DNA of 64,000 nucleotides from Doris montereyensis (Eukaryota > Mollusca > Gastropoda > Nudibranchia > Dorididae): contig JAXRKP010000080.1 of the NCBI GenBank assembly GCA_037039925.1, positions 1 through 64,000 on the forward strand, written 5' to 3'. The notes under the pieces were generated by a model. That model was given only the letters and a program-made list of their open reading frames with translations. It searched no databases and was not told the DNA's origin. Below are positions 22,163 through 56,694 of this stretch, piece by piece (position 1 is the stretch's first letter; each line of letters opens with the position of its first letter). A program made the translations under genes and the position numbers.

Positions 22163-22572
22163 TTATGCCCTTCTCCCCCATTTGGATATGTCCTTGGGTA
22201 TAATGGTGACACGCTTGGCATGAATGGCGCACAAATTGGTGTCTTTGAACAGACCGACCAGGTAACTTCATGTAAGCTTCTGTTGGCCTCATGTAGAGCC
22301 ATGACAGCAGAGCTCTGGAATCAGAGGTCAGTTTTAAAGTCTTGGGCGATTTCTCTCACCAACTGCTGGAATGGCAGTTTGTCGATGAGAAGTTCAGTGC
22401 TCTTCACGTAACGACGAATCTCATGAAGGGCGACTGTGCCAGGCCTGTATTGGTGAGGTTTCTTCACATATCCAGAAGCAGGTGTTGATTTCCTGGCGGC
22501 CTTGGTGGCCAGTTGCTTGCGAGCAGCTTTGCCTCCGGTAGATTTATGGGTGGTTTGCTTTGTTCTTGCCAT
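22163..22572 (-). pseudogene. Histone H3 pseudogene
   Basis: Starts at 22572: [20 protein letters not shown], then [20 protein letters not shown] and [20 protein letters not shown], to AQDFKTDL followed by a stop where H3 has Arg. The last part (FQSSAVMAL, then after a frameshift [17 protein letters not shown] and PKDI) is also present. Total length is 410 nt against 411 for a normal gene. Arg has become His, Gln or a stop at several invariant sites, which fits C-to-T decay of CG codons. CCAAT-like boxes sit just upstream (22585-22605), next to an (AT)n tract. Confidence 0.92.
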
Positions 22573-22617
22573 CGTGAACGAAGAGAACGCGGCGATTGAC
22601 GATTGGTGCTGATAGCC

Positions 22618-22764
<147 letters not shown>

Positions 22765-22769
22765 GCCTA

Positions 22770-23530
22770 GCAGTTGCTCGCCGATTGGCCCACTCACGCT
22801 TCTGCTTCTTTGTCCGAATCGGACGGCGGAGAACTCTCTTCAGTCTTCACATTAAATTTGTTTCTAGCCAGACTGTTTTCTTACTTCATTCGCTTTTGTA
22901 TTGTAGTAGTTGTAGATCGAAACTTAGGGTTTGACTTGAGCTCACTGTTCATTTTCAACAATATTGCTCATTTAACTAATAATAATCTAGAACAATACGA
23001 ATAAATTATTATACACATACTTAAATCGATAGTGTACATTTGTTTCTTCTGCTTCGTCGTCTTCTCTTCTGTGTTGCACATTACTACAATTCTTTTTTGT
23101 TATTGGTTTTAAGTTTCATAACAAATTTGTTCTCTGTCCGAAGTTTTCGTCTTCTATCGTTGTCTTTTCGTCATCGTCTTCTTTGATGTCTTCATCTCTT
23201 TTCAATTTAATTCTTTAAATCGACAATTTTCATCTCTTTCTTTTTCATTGTCGCTTGTTATCATATTATTATTCTATTCAGTTGGTAGATATAGATGTAG
23301 TATCAATTTTGTTCTCTGCCCAAAGTCTTTAATCTTCTGCCATACTTCTACACATGCATTGTTATCTTTTCGTCGTCTTCGTTATTGTTTTAGTCTATTC
23401 ATTTATGTGTTCGTTTCTCTTCTTCACATGTAGTAGATCGAAGATGATCGTTTGAGCTGAGCGATCACCAGTGCTGATTATCAAATATCTATATATCATG
23501 CATATCATGTACGTTTGAAATGCTCACTCC
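22770..23530. other. Noncoding, T/C-rich
   Basis: Starts with a CCAAT-like box (GATTGGCCC near 22783) and an AGTCTTC-type stretch. The rest is TCTTC/TTCGTC-rich without a recognisable gene. Confidence 0.45.
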
Positions 23531-23532
23531 GT

Positions 23533-23660
23533 GTCTACGGCCATACCACGTTGAAAATACCGGTTCTCGTCGCATCACTGAAGTCAAGCAACGTTGTGCG
23601 TGGTTGTTTAGTACAATGTACTTAGATGGGTGACGGCTTTGGAACACCACGTGTTGTAAG
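23533..23660 (+). pseudogene. 5S rRNA-like pseudogene
   Basis: Begins GTCTACGGCCATACCACGTT, as 5S rRNA does, and keeps the internal promoter region (AAGTCAAGCAACGTTG), GATGGGTGAC and the end GGAACACCACGTGTTGTAAG. It is about 128 nt because of roughly 9 extra bases near GTTTAGTACAATGTAC, and several stem positions differ from the usual sequence. It is probably a pseudogene, or the head of a 5S-derived SINE. Confidence 0.85.
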
Positions 23661-23854
23661 ATCAGATATGCCCATCACTGGTCTCGCAGTGGACGAGGCT
23701 ATACACCAGCTCAATAATTAATAACAGAGCGGCTTGGTTAGGACACTACAAAAGCAGAATTGAAATGCCTCACAGGAGTTGAGTAAGAAACGGTTGACAT
23801 TAATGACAACACGTTTAATGAGATGTTCATTCAAAAGGATCATCTGGACATCGG

Positions 23855-24525
23855 GTCTGGAAAATTAGTTCAAGATCTAATCTTATTGAACAAACCAAAA
23901 TACCGATTTGACCCAATAATTCATTCGCTAAGGATCTAAAGCAGGCTATTTGAAATCTATATGCGAAATATGGAGGTTGTGGGCGCTGTTGTTCCGAGTT
24001 TAGAGCGGCCAAAGCTTGAGATGTACAGTTTTATATATATATAATAGACAATATTTTGATAGACCACTAAGAGTAACCACACTTTGCATGTAGGCTTTAA
24101 TTAAATCATTCCCATGCCGTTTTTGTTTGAGAAAATGTTCTGCCAAAAGTGACGTTGAATTAATGTAAACTTCATTGTTTCTTTGTCTTTGTGAGTATCA
24201 TTTTCATTCAGCTAGCCTACCATTTTGAACATGGGTAACCGGGTAATTCAGAAGTGGGAATAGTACCTTCACGCCTGCCCCGTAACCTCGGAATTGTATA
24301 CTTACCAGATCTAATAGTCGTAATTGGTACCACCCGTGTTATTATATGCTTGTATATAAAGCTGAACGTCTCTAACTTTGACCGCTTATAAGTTAGGAAC
24401 TACAACACCCACAACCTCCATATATCGCATGTAGATGTCAAATAACCTGTTCTAGGTTCTTAACGAATAAACTCTTGGATCAAATCAGTTTTTCAATTGC
24501 TTGGAACAAGATTATTTTGCCTCTG
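23855..24525. mobile_element. Fold-back / MITE-like element with long inverted arms
   Basis: The left arm (23855-24010, with CGAAATATGGAGGTTGTGGG) pairs as an inverted repeat with the right arm (24385-24525, with CCCACAACCTCCATATATCG). They match imperfectly over about 140 bp. The 370-bp middle has no ORF and resembles 56325-56600. It is probably a non-autonomous DNA element. Confidence 0.65.
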
Positions 24526-24529
24526 GTCC

Positions 24530-25250
24530 ACGAAACTTTTTTTTTGTTACTAGATCTCGATTTCCGATCATTACGATAAAACCCCCGCGCAACTTCAGTA
24601 TCGAGTATTATTTTGACCTAATAATCGTACTTAATATCATCCGTAACCGATACAGCAGTTTCTGAGTTAACCACAGCAATGTTCAAGAGACCCAGCTATC
24701 TTCTATAAAACCGTAATCCAACATTATTTACGGGCATACTTGTAAGCTCAAAAGCAAATATAATCACTTGAGAAGTCCCCCCCTCCCCGCTCCTACCCTT
24801 TTAATGGTTAATCAGGCACTGAGAACATGTATTTTACCTCTTAGTAGCCTACGTTTCATTTCACATTTGTCCTCAATGCATTTAATAATAAGTTCCCTTC
24901 TTATTATATTCTCTTGGAGAAGGATAGGATATATATTTTTCTCCATTCTCTCCCTCCCCTCTGGATCCCCTGTCGTGATTGCCCATCGAAAGATGAGTCT
25001 CCGCGAGAGGGGGAGACGGGGCCAAACTTCAGTATCCATCAGCATCGAGATTGGGTCTGGTGGGTGGACATTTAAGATGGTTAATATTATATCCTTAGTT
25101 TAACACGCTTCTAAATTGATTTTAGGAGTTAACAATCAATAAAACAGATCTATCTATCTATATATCTTTATTATTATCACCTGTTTTCGTTTTACGCTAT
25201 TGAAACTGGGATATGGTATCAGGGACGATTCGGTTTAGATGCATGACATG
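24530..25250. other. Noncoding
   Basis: No gene recognised. Overlapping open frames at 24768-25103 show no motif. A short (ATCT)n patch near 25149-25165 forms the tail of the LINE fragment that follows. Confidence 0.4.
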
Positions 25251-25545
25251 ATCTTTCTAAAGGTTGCACTGTCCTGCCGGTTTTTGTTCTATTCCGTGAA
25301 AGTTAAATTTACTTGCTTTTATGCCTCTTTTGAAACTTCTTCCCACTTTCTCCGAGGTCTGCCCTTTTGGTATTTTACCTTGGGATTTAGCATTGTATAC
25401 TGATTTAGCTATTCTATTGTCATTCATTCTGTTTACATGCCCAAACCATCTCAATTAATTTGTTTATATCTTAGTTTTTATGCCATCTGCTTTGGTTTGA
25501 TCTCTTCTTATTGTTGTGTTTTGATTTTGTCTCTTTTAACTTTTT
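25166..25545 (-). mobile_element. LINE family 2, 3' end fragment (minus)
   Basis: Minus strand: MRWFGHVNRMNDNRIAKSVY then NAKSQGK, the C-terminal region of LINE family 2. The tail differs from copy 2 after about 25260 and runs into an (ATAG)n-type microsatellite, so it is a distinct subfamily. Confidence 0.8.
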
Positions 25546-25546
25546 T

Positions 25547-25660
25547 GAAGGAAACAGAAAATGCCAGACACAGGGCATCCTGGAGAAAGATCATCTCGGG
25601 TAATCTGAAAAATCGAAAAGTAGAATGGGAACTGATAAAGAAAGAAAGAAAGTTCTCTCC
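25547..25660 (+). mobile_element. LINE family 2, 3' tail fragment (plus)
   Basis: GAAGGAAACAGAAAATGCCAG...GGAACTGATAAAGAAAGAAA matches the last ~115 bp of copy 2 (39335-39445). It lies in opposite orientation to its two neighbours. Confidence 0.8.
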
Positions 25661-25669
25661 TTTTCCTTA

Positions 25670-26070
25670 CCTATAATTACTCCTCCTGATGTTTCTACAT
25701 TGATACCTACTCCAAACGTCTCTTTCCATTTGGAGAAGTTGTTTTATCTACTTCTTCATCTGTCTTTCTCCACCTGACGTCTCTCTATATTGTTGTGTAG
25801 GCTACTCTAGCGTTAACTTTAACACAATTCCTCGTAGATGATATAGGAGGCTTTATTTTTATAACCATTACTTACATCTAGTTCTAGATCTATTCATGTT
25901 GGAGTCTGATATTCTCTCAGCTTTTTGTAAATTATTTTCAAAGTCATCTTTTTTCTTTTTTGATTGCGTCTTCGTTTGGTCCATAAGCTATGAATAATTT
26001 AATTTCTATTCCTTTTGGGGTTTTTTTTTGTGTACCTTTTTAATCTTGCGAAAAACAATTTTCTTCGTTA
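25670..26070 (-). mobile_element. LINE family 2, endonuclease fragment (minus)
   Basis: Minus strand: GIEIKLFIAYGPNEDAIKKE and later TTSPNGKRR correspond to the endonuclease region of copy 1 (near 11280-11500). It ends about 200 bp before the WBP11 start codon. Confidence 0.72.
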
Positions 26071-26116
26071 TCTTCAGATCCCAGAACAGCGGTCCATGTT
26101 TTTATAACTTTACACA

Positions 26117-26128
26117 AAGATGGCGACG
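26117..26128 (+). promoter_or_regulatory. YY1-like AAGATGGCGAC in the WBP11 promoter/5' UTR
   Basis: AAAGATGGCGACG lies about 150 bp upstream of the WBP11 ATG. AAGATGGCGGC is the YY1 site common around transcription starts of housekeeping genes. No TATA box is evident. Functional use is inferred. Confidence 0.4.
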
Positions 26129-26268
26129 TTTGTCGTGCAGACTGTGAAATTGAAACTGTTGACTTGTTTCAAAATTTGTTAGTGGTGTTACAGCTCGTAA
26201 ATAGAGATCTATACTCTTTGCGGAGTCACACAATTATCTTGGTCGAGGCAACACTCTACGATTGCAAA

Positions 26269-47193
<20,925 letters not shown>

Positions 47194-48075
47194 GAATTGA
47201 AATGCTTTCAATTTGCATCAGTGTCAGACGTCATTAGGTTGTTTTCAATCATACCTCCATACTGGATAATCAGTTCAAGGACAAAAGGGAAGCATTTTTT
47301 GTTGGGTTTTTGCTTTTTCAATATTTTCTGTATGACGAATTGAGTCTCATTTTCTAATAGACGAGCACAGGTTTAAATTTTTTCCCCAGCAATCATTTTG
47401 AATTCTTGTGAAATTGGAGACAAATTATTTATACTTTCATGAAAAACATGTAGAGGAAGTGAACAAACACAATGTATTTAGATAAATCTGTTGAAATTTT
47501 TAGTGTCTAGCTTTTCTCTTGCTCCTCGGTGATAAATATATTGCTCTTAACAAATTGATGTCCTTTCTTGTTATGATTCTGAACTGAATGAGACTAATCT
47601 TTGGATCAAATAGTCAACAACATCTAAGGTTCCTGAAATAGTTCTATGTGGTCGCTTTCTGATTGAAATTCTCTCAGAGAATACAGAAATAGTCCTTGTT
47701 TCCTAGCTTATAGTGTGTTTGAAGTTATGAGGAGGGGATGAATGAAAAATGTTGCCTGTGATTGTATTATGCCATAGGTGTTATAAAGGAGATGATGTGT
47801 GTCAGTGTCATGAATGTCGATTGTTATCATTGCCATTTTATCACATGAAGCTTGTAGCTTGTGACTTCAGTCGCGTTATTCTCAAAATGTTCTTAAGGAG
47901 ACATGAATATTGCAATTTTACTCTTTTCAACAGCCTAGTGTTCAACAGCTTCCAGTGCTGTCATGATCATAACTTGTACAATTTCTCTTTGTTTTGTTGT
48001 TCATCTCCATTTCTCAATTTAATGGGCAATGGTAAATAAAGCAAATGTCATTGAATAAATAAAATTGATATTTTT
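47194..48075 (+). promoter_or_regulatory. WBP11 3' UTR and polyadenylation region
   Basis: Noncoding DNA after the stop. AATAAA at about 48036 and again near 48054-48060 is followed by a GT/T-rich stretch, a plausible cleavage site near 48070-48090. Confidence 0.6.
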
Positions 48076-48089
48076 TTTCTGTCTTTCTG

Positions 48090-48242
48090 TGGGCACTAAT
48101 TGTTGTTGGGTACTAGTAATACTGAGAGGTCTACTGCTTTCCTTTCATTCTTTCACATGACTTTTATTATGCTGTTTTAAGTGTTTCCTGTTAATTCATC
48201 CTGAGATTGCTGCACATGGTGGAAACGGTAACTTTCAATGAT
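48090..48242 (+). repeat. Dispersed ~130-bp repeat, copy C
   Basis: AGAGGTCTACTGCTTTCC, then GTTTCCTGTTAATTCATCC then TGAGATTGCTGCACATGGTGG and AACTTTCAAT. Diverged. Confidence 0.6.
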
Positions 48243-48306
48243 ATAAATTATCAGTTTGCGGCTGTCTCTTTCTGTGTCTTGTCTTTTTGTGTCTCTTCGT
48301 CGATTG

Positions 48307-48309
<3 letters not shown>

Positions 48310-48364
<55 letters not shown>

Positions 48365-48445
48365 TCTCTCTCACTCTCACTCTCTCTCCCCCCCTCTCTT
48401 TCTCTCTCCCTCTCTCTCACTCTCACTCTCTCTCACTCTCTCTCC

Positions 48446-48519
<74 letters not shown>

Positions 48520-48552
48520 CTCGCTCTCTCGCTCTCTCGCTCTCTCTCTCTC
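48310..48552. repeat. (CT)n microsatellite
   Basis: About 240 bp of TC repeats with CACTCT and CGCTCT variants. Confidence 0.97.
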
Positions 48553-49667
48553 ATTTTTCACCTCCTGCATCTCCCTCTGTGACTAAAAACATAACTTCCT
48601 CTATTGGTGGAGCAACAAAACATATAAAAACAAAAGTTCATCGATTAGTAAATTTCTATTAAACCAATATTTGGCAATATGTCAAATGAAACAAATAAAA
48701 TAAAAAGACATTAAATTGTTTTCTCTCAATGTTTTAATAAAACTTGTATCTTCTTCATATAGTCATAAATAAGATTCTAATTAATGAATATTTATTGAAT
48801 TGTGAATGTATATAATTATATAGTTATAAATATATTCAATCTAGTACTTCCATAACTATGTGTACCTCTCAACATGTCTCACAGCCTACATTGCAATGGA
48901 CGGAGAGGAACTGTTCAACAAAGCTCAGTAGAGAGTTTGAAGTGTTAATAATACTGGTAGGAGGAGGAGGGGGCTGGAATGGCCATCACAATTTCAAACA
49001 TTATATAAAAAGATTTTACACAATAGGAAAGATGAACTGTCATCATAGTCTCACTTTCATCATCTCAAAAACAATGAATAAGAAGATTTAGGCAATAATA
49101 AATTAATAGTAGTAGTAGTAGTTGTGTCGGAAACAGGTAGATGTGAGTATCAATCATCCCTCTTTTGTGTAATGTTAATGACAAAGAAGACAAATTCATA
49201 AATTACACACACATGTATCACCAAAGATAGTTTAATATCACAACATTAGCAGCAAGAGAGATGAGAAACAGACGCTGGATACTACTTAACTTAGTACTTA
49301 TTATGGTAGAGAAGGGAGAACTTGATGTTGATAATGATATCGGTTCATATTATTACATCATTATCACAATCACATGACTAATGCAGCTGCTCAGCTTATA
49401 TCAAACACACAAGCAATGAACTGGATAAAGCAAACAAATGACGACACAATAATGCATGTACATTGACATTATTGACAATGTCAAGAAGCAAAGGAGAATG
49501 AAATTGAAAGTTATTAAATGAATTCGACATGATTACAATTACACTTTCTAACTACACAACTTGTGGCGATGAACGTGACTTGATGTATTTAGTCTCACAA
49601 GGAATGACATGACAAGTCTTGACAAAGAATAGAAGTATGAAATACACGTGTCAAAAATACACATTTG

Positions 49668-49790
49668 CTGGTGGTACTGGTAGGTCCTTCTTTCACTTTC
49701 ACCCTCAATTGTTTTGTTTTTTAGCCTACTGTTTCCTCAGATCACAGCTTATGGTTATAGATAGTGGACAGGGTAAGTTCAATTAAGACA
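49668..49790 (+). repeat. Dispersed ~130-bp repeat, copy D
   Basis: GCTGGTGGTACTGGTAGGTCC then a T/C-rich middle, CTGTTTCCTCAGATCACAGC and TAGTGGACAGGGTAAGTTC. Confidence 0.65.
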
Positions 49791-50701
49791 AACAAAAAAG
49801 CTGGTTTACACGTACACGCACTTCACTATGCTTGAAAGTGTTTTGACATTAATGACTCTTTGCACTTGTGTACGAATGTGACTTGCAACTTGACGAAGTA
49901 TACACTACAGTCATATATACATGAAAGTGAGTTGACGAAGTACACGTCTACCTGGTATGATAATGACAAAGTGAATTGCTATGCGAATATCCAATTCAAT
50001 GTACAATGTGTAATAGTAACTCAAGATTCAAAGCCATACACGTGTTGACGAAAACTTCACTGACACTACAGTAACACAAATGTCTGAAAGTGAAAGGGAA
50101 AGCGTAGCGAGAGGAATTATTTCTCTTCTTAGATTTAGACATGCCATTTTTATTTCTATTCCTTGGGTTGGGTTGTTTGTTTAAATTTCTGTTGGACATG
50201 TATTTTTTTCGACCCTCTCGATTCTCACGCTCACGCGCATACATACACTTACACATACAATACACCCACACATAGATATACACGCACAGACGACTACTAA
50301 CGAACAATATCATTCTCAGTGTCGTCAGTCGTGCGTAAATATATTAGAAGTAATTTACATTTACTAGAAACAAAAAGCTCACTAAAAATCATGAAATGAA
50401 GGAAAAAATAGCAAAAGCGAAAGAACACCCAAAGAATAAAAACGAAGAGATCAATAAAAAATAATGTTATATTTTTTTTAAACTTTACTATTGAGTACAG
50501 TAAAGGAAAGAATATTCAAGGGGTCTAAAACTAAAAGGAAAATTAGAGGGGGGAGGGGGGGGGGCAAGGGAAAGGATGTGAGAGTGAGTGTGAGTGAGTC
50601 CAGATAGAAACGGATTTTAGGACGAAGGAGGGGGGGGGGTTGTTAAAGTATGTTAAAGTGTGTGCAGTTTGGTTGATTTAAGTAGAGTTGTGTTCAATAG
50701 A

Positions 50702-50880
50702 GAGACGCGCCGATAACTCATTCGGCAGAGCGTCTGGCTACTGCTACTAGTACTACTAGTACCACTGAGTACCACCCAGTTTCCCAGTCCAGTCCGGACA
50801 CATTTTCCAGGCCTTCTTGTCAACTAGATCTACTAGGTGTATTCAGACTCGGCCTAAGTAAAGGCGGCGTGGAAAACAGC
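50702..50880 (+). mobile_element. Possible tRNA-headed SINE remnant
   Basis: GCGCCGATAACTCATTCGGC then AGAGCGTCTGG looks like a tRNA 5' half with an A box. No clear B box follows, so this is tentative. Confidence 0.3.
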
Positions 50881-51608
50881 GGCACACTACCATAATATCC
50901 TGCAGTATGTCTACACAAAAAATCAGGACTCTTCTTGTGATTACTGTACGTTCAACTTTGAGTATGGGAATGTCTCTCTCGTTTAGTGTTCAATATGGAA
51001 AGGAAACATAACGTAAATAAGGAAAGCCACACTGTGACAAAGCTTCTTTTTAATTTTATCCCTTTACGTTTCATTGATTGCGAACGTTATAAATTATTTA
51101 CGTATATTCATAGTTGTTTCTTTCTTTTTCTTTTTCTTTTTCCATTGAGAAAAAAAACCCATCACCCGAAATGCTGCAGTTAACATCGCATAGACGACTG
51201 GCATTTGGTGATGGTGAATCCTTGAACTTCTAAAAGTAGTAGAAGAGAAGACTGTAAATTACTGTAATGCGATAAATTATAGATTTTTAACTTTGGGTCC
51301 CCCTCAACAAAGAACCTTGTAAAGTAAAGACATATATTGAATGATTCGCATTAGTTAGTGTTCGATAATACTTTTGTTGTATAGCTAACAAGTTGCTCTT
51401 GATATAATGCTGCGCTAGATGATTACAATTTATACATGATGTGAAAAACACAGGATGTTTGAAAACTGGCATATTCTTATAATAGTAATAATACATATTA
51501 TATAACTTTTAATCACAGTACTTAGCTTTAATGGGAAAATGCATCGTCATCATTGTTGTAAATACGTCGTGTACTCTTGTGTTATTATGGCCATGGGATT
51601 CTTCAACT

Positions 51609-51708
<100 letters not shown>

Positions 51709-51821
51709 TGATGTATAACACATGGAGGAAAAACAATAAACACACACTCGCACACGTTTGTTTGCGTTTCAGTCGATGGTGACGAATATGACTGGGAGAG
51801 ATGAAAGATCCGAAAGCCAAA

Positions 51822-52350
51822 GAATTCCGTTGTGGTTAACAATGTTACAACTACATACCACTGAATTCCGTTTTGGTTAATAATGCTACAACTGCACACC
51901 ACTGCATTTCGTTGTGGTTAACCGTTAACAATGCTACAACTATACACCACTGAAGTTCACTGTAGTTAACAATTCTACAACTACATACCACTGAATTTGC
52001 TACAACTACATACCACTGAATTTCGTTGTGGTTAATAATGCTGCATAACTAACAATGCTACAATACACCACTGAATTTCGTTGTAGTTAATAATGCTACA
52101 ACTACACACCACTGAATTTCGTTGTGGTTGCTAGCAACTACACACCACTGAATTTCGTTGTGGTTAACAATGCTAACTACACAATGTTTTGGTTAACTAT
52201 ACACCTGAATTTCTGACAAGTTACACACCACTGTAGTTAACAATTGAATTTCGTTGTGGTTAACAACTACACACCACTGATAATGCTACAACTCGTTTGT
52301 GGTTAACAATGCCACAACTACAACTACACACCACTGAATTTCTATAGTTG
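51822..52350 (+). repeat. 41-bp minisatellite, ~13 imperfect units
   Basis: The unit reads GAATTTCGTTGTGGTTAACA then ATGCTACAACTACACACCACT. Full units at the left end are 41 bp; units to the right carry internal deletions or partial copies. Single copies reappear at 52690-52735, 52895-52945 and 53122-53152. Confidence 0.9.
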
Positions 52351-52424
52351 TAGCGGAACAATGCTAGTTGGTCTGATGTAGATTTTTTATATTACTTACA
52401 ACACCATTGAATTTCAAAAGAAAG

Positions 52425-53060
52425 AAAATTCAAAGTCAATTAGGAAAATGAAAAAATCATAATCAACTACTTTGTCCAATTAATGCTGCATGTTGATTTG
52501 TCGGAATGCATGGGTTAGGCACGAATTCAAAGAATTAAAACAGTACCGGTACATTATATAAGATACCAAATTGCACAATAGAGATTCATCATATTCATCA
52601 TAGATACGTTATTCAGATTAAACAATGATCTAGGTAAATAACTAGTTGTTGTTTTTTTTTTCAAGTCACGCAATCGAAGACCAGATTGGATAACAATGCT
52701 ACAACTACACTACCACTGAATTTCGTTGTTCTGACGATGGCTTATGACTGTAATACTGTAAAAGCTGCCAGAGACCACGATCGTTGTTTTTTTGTTGTTG
52801 TTTTTTTTTTGCTCGCATTGACAATGATTTTAACACTGCTCGATTAAAAAATAAATACAAATCTACGATGATCACAAAAGAAGGTCAAAAACATACAACT
52901 ACAACTACAACACCACTGAATTGATCTATTTGTGGTTAACAATGTTGAAATGTAGCATGTCTTTTTCTTAAAACGCGAGCTTAACGTTACATTACATGTT
53001 TTTAGTATATTAGTTCTTCTAGACACACAAAGAGTAATGGCAACAAAGAGAGGGAAACTT
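52425..53060 (+). repeat. Shrunken copy of the 53805-55285 segment
   Basis: Blocks in the same order as 53805-55285: TTCAAAGTCAATTAGGAAAA, TTGATTTGTCGGAATG, AACAATGATCTAGGTAAAT, CTGCCAGAGACCACGATCGT, ACACTGCTCGAT and a TTTTTAGTATA...AGAGTAATGGCA end. About 1.48 kb is represented in 0.64 kb. Confidence 0.8.
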
Positions 53061-53804
53061 AATATGGCAACAGGTACAAATCTTTGAATTTGGGAAGTTA
53101 TGCGGTTATAAACTTGAGTTAAAAATGCTACAACTACACACCACTGAATTTGAAAGTTGATGTTTACTATTATTGTTTCATATACATGTATTCATATTAA
53201 CGTATACAAGTGTGTGTGTGTATGTGAGTTAGAGCCGTAAAATAGTTTTTTATATATATATACAATGCAAATACAAGAATACCCAACTACAAGACAGACA
53301 GAAAAGAATAGAGAGAAAGAAAGAAGGAAAGTAATGTTCCAAAGTTTAATTCCATGATTGCATTCAAGGCACCAATAAATCATAACAAGTGTAACATGAC
53401 TTTAAATAATCACAGCAAAAGGCCATCCCAGTTTCTATAGTGTGTCATTAATTTTGACAATATCGGAACAGGATGTTACTAGTAAAATGGTCTAAAGATT
53501 GTAGATTTGAACAAATTTACACAGTGGAATGACTACTTCAAGCTAAGAAGTGCTCGTATTTTTTTTTGTACATAAAAAGTTTTTGCACAAGTAACTGCTT
53601 AATGGATAGAATAAGAAGCAATTTGGAATTTTCAGACATTCTTAAACATTGTCTTGTCAAACATTAGCCATTTTAAAGAAAATGGGAATGCATAGTTATG
53701 TACTAAGCTACAATACTAATTGGATGACTTCATAATCCATATAACAAGTATTTTTATCTAGCAGCCAAAATAACTCGAAAGACAACGACGTTTATCACAA
53801 AAGT
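53060..53804. other. Noncoding spacer between the two copies
   Basis: AT-rich, one partial 41-bp unit near 53122 and a short (GT)n near 53211. No gene. Confidence 0.5.
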
Positions 53805-55285
<1,481 letters not shown>

Positions 55286-55289
55286 GAAA

Positions 55290-56320
55290 CAAATGGGCAA
55301 AAACGAAATAGGACGAGCAGTGGGCGGAGTGGGGATGGGGTAGGTGGGGATCCATTTCGTTCCACCAAAGATTCCGTCACATATAAAAAATACTCATTGG
55401 GTTTAATTCATAATGTTTGTATTCGACTACATGCAAGATCTATAAATGATTCAGTTACTTACCTTTAATTAAGGAACTAAAATGTATTTTACATAAGTGC
55501 GTCAAAACAAATCTAATTCTATAATTTCCTAAAATTAAGGTAAAACACAATACATTTGTATTCAAAACAAAATGTCACGATCAAAGATTACTGACCATTG
55601 TATTTCTATATGTCGATTTAATGAAATAATGTCTCCACTGTTTTGCTCAAACAAAAAATAGATATCGTAATAACTAGTCAATTGTTAATCAGCTTCCATC
55701 ATTGATTGGAACAATTCATATCTGGTAGAGCGTTAAAAACAAAGAGCAGCACTCCTTCATCTGCCCTCCTTCTCCAAACCCCTTCCCTCCAACCCCTTTG
55801 AGTTCAACGAGAGCACCAGAGAGCTCTGCCCAGTGCCCTCTCAAGCACAGCCATGGTGTGGTTATCGTGCTACTGTGTTCTTATTCGTAAAAGAACAGGA
55901 CTATTACCAAGTACAATATTTGCCGAGGTTACATAACTCTACTTTTCCTCCACCCGTTATGCCAGTGAAGTTATTTTTGTCCCTCCCCCCCCAGCCCAGC
56001 TCAATGTGAGGACATTGTTATGTGGGCAACAACTGCTGAAACGTGCTGTGGACTATTATTATAAAAAATAATTTGGCCTGTTCCTGACCCTGCATTGAAC
56101 TTATGATGTAAATAAAGCTAGGTAGGAGGTTCCTCACACTGGAGCTATTCCTTAACATCGATCGGCCCACAAACCCAGATCACGCACGAGCCGTTAATAA
56201 ATATGCCAACCCTTGGCCTAATGTTCTTACATCTTACAATTTCTAATCTGTATAATGATAAAAAAATAATTGTAATATATGATTCTGAGTCGGTCTTTCC
56301 TTGTTCGCCAAAGGCTCTGT
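55290..56320. other. Noncoding
   Basis: No coding sequence or repeat recognised; C-rich patches near 55760-55800 and 55980. Confidence 0.45.
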
Positions 56321-56324
56321 TGCC

Positions 56325-56605
56325 AGGCCACTAAGAATAACCATATTTTTTTATGTAGGTTCTAAATGATCCTAAGATCGTTTTCATTTAAGGAAGTTTT
56401 CTACCAGAAGTGACGTTTAATTATTGAAAATGTCATTGTTTCCTCGTTTTTTGAGTAGAAATTTCATTCACCTAAGCCGCCATTTTAAACATGTTTTATA
56501 ATTAAAAAGTTGGAACACTACCGTCAACGCATACCTAGGCTGCGTCACCTCAATATGGAATACTGACCCGATCTAATAATCGCACCTGGTATTATCGGAA
56601 AAGGG
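56325..56605 (+). repeat. Relative of the middle of the 24-kb fold-back element
   Basis: CCACTAAGAATAACCATA, AGAAGTGACGTTTAAT, TGTCATTGTTTCCTCG, CGCCATTTTAAACATG and GATCTAATAATCGCACCTGG line up in order with 24060-24340. No matching inverted arms were seen. Confidence 0.6.
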
Positions 56606-56694
56606 GGCCGGAGAGGGGGAGGTGGGGGAAATACTTGTTAGATCTACTCCTTCACAAGTAGAAATGCACTGACAATTTTTATTTACACATTGTA

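Noticed and set aside
25255..25660. Twin-priming inversion of a LINE
   Set aside because: The minus fragment carries its own, different 3' tail, so the two pieces are separate copies.
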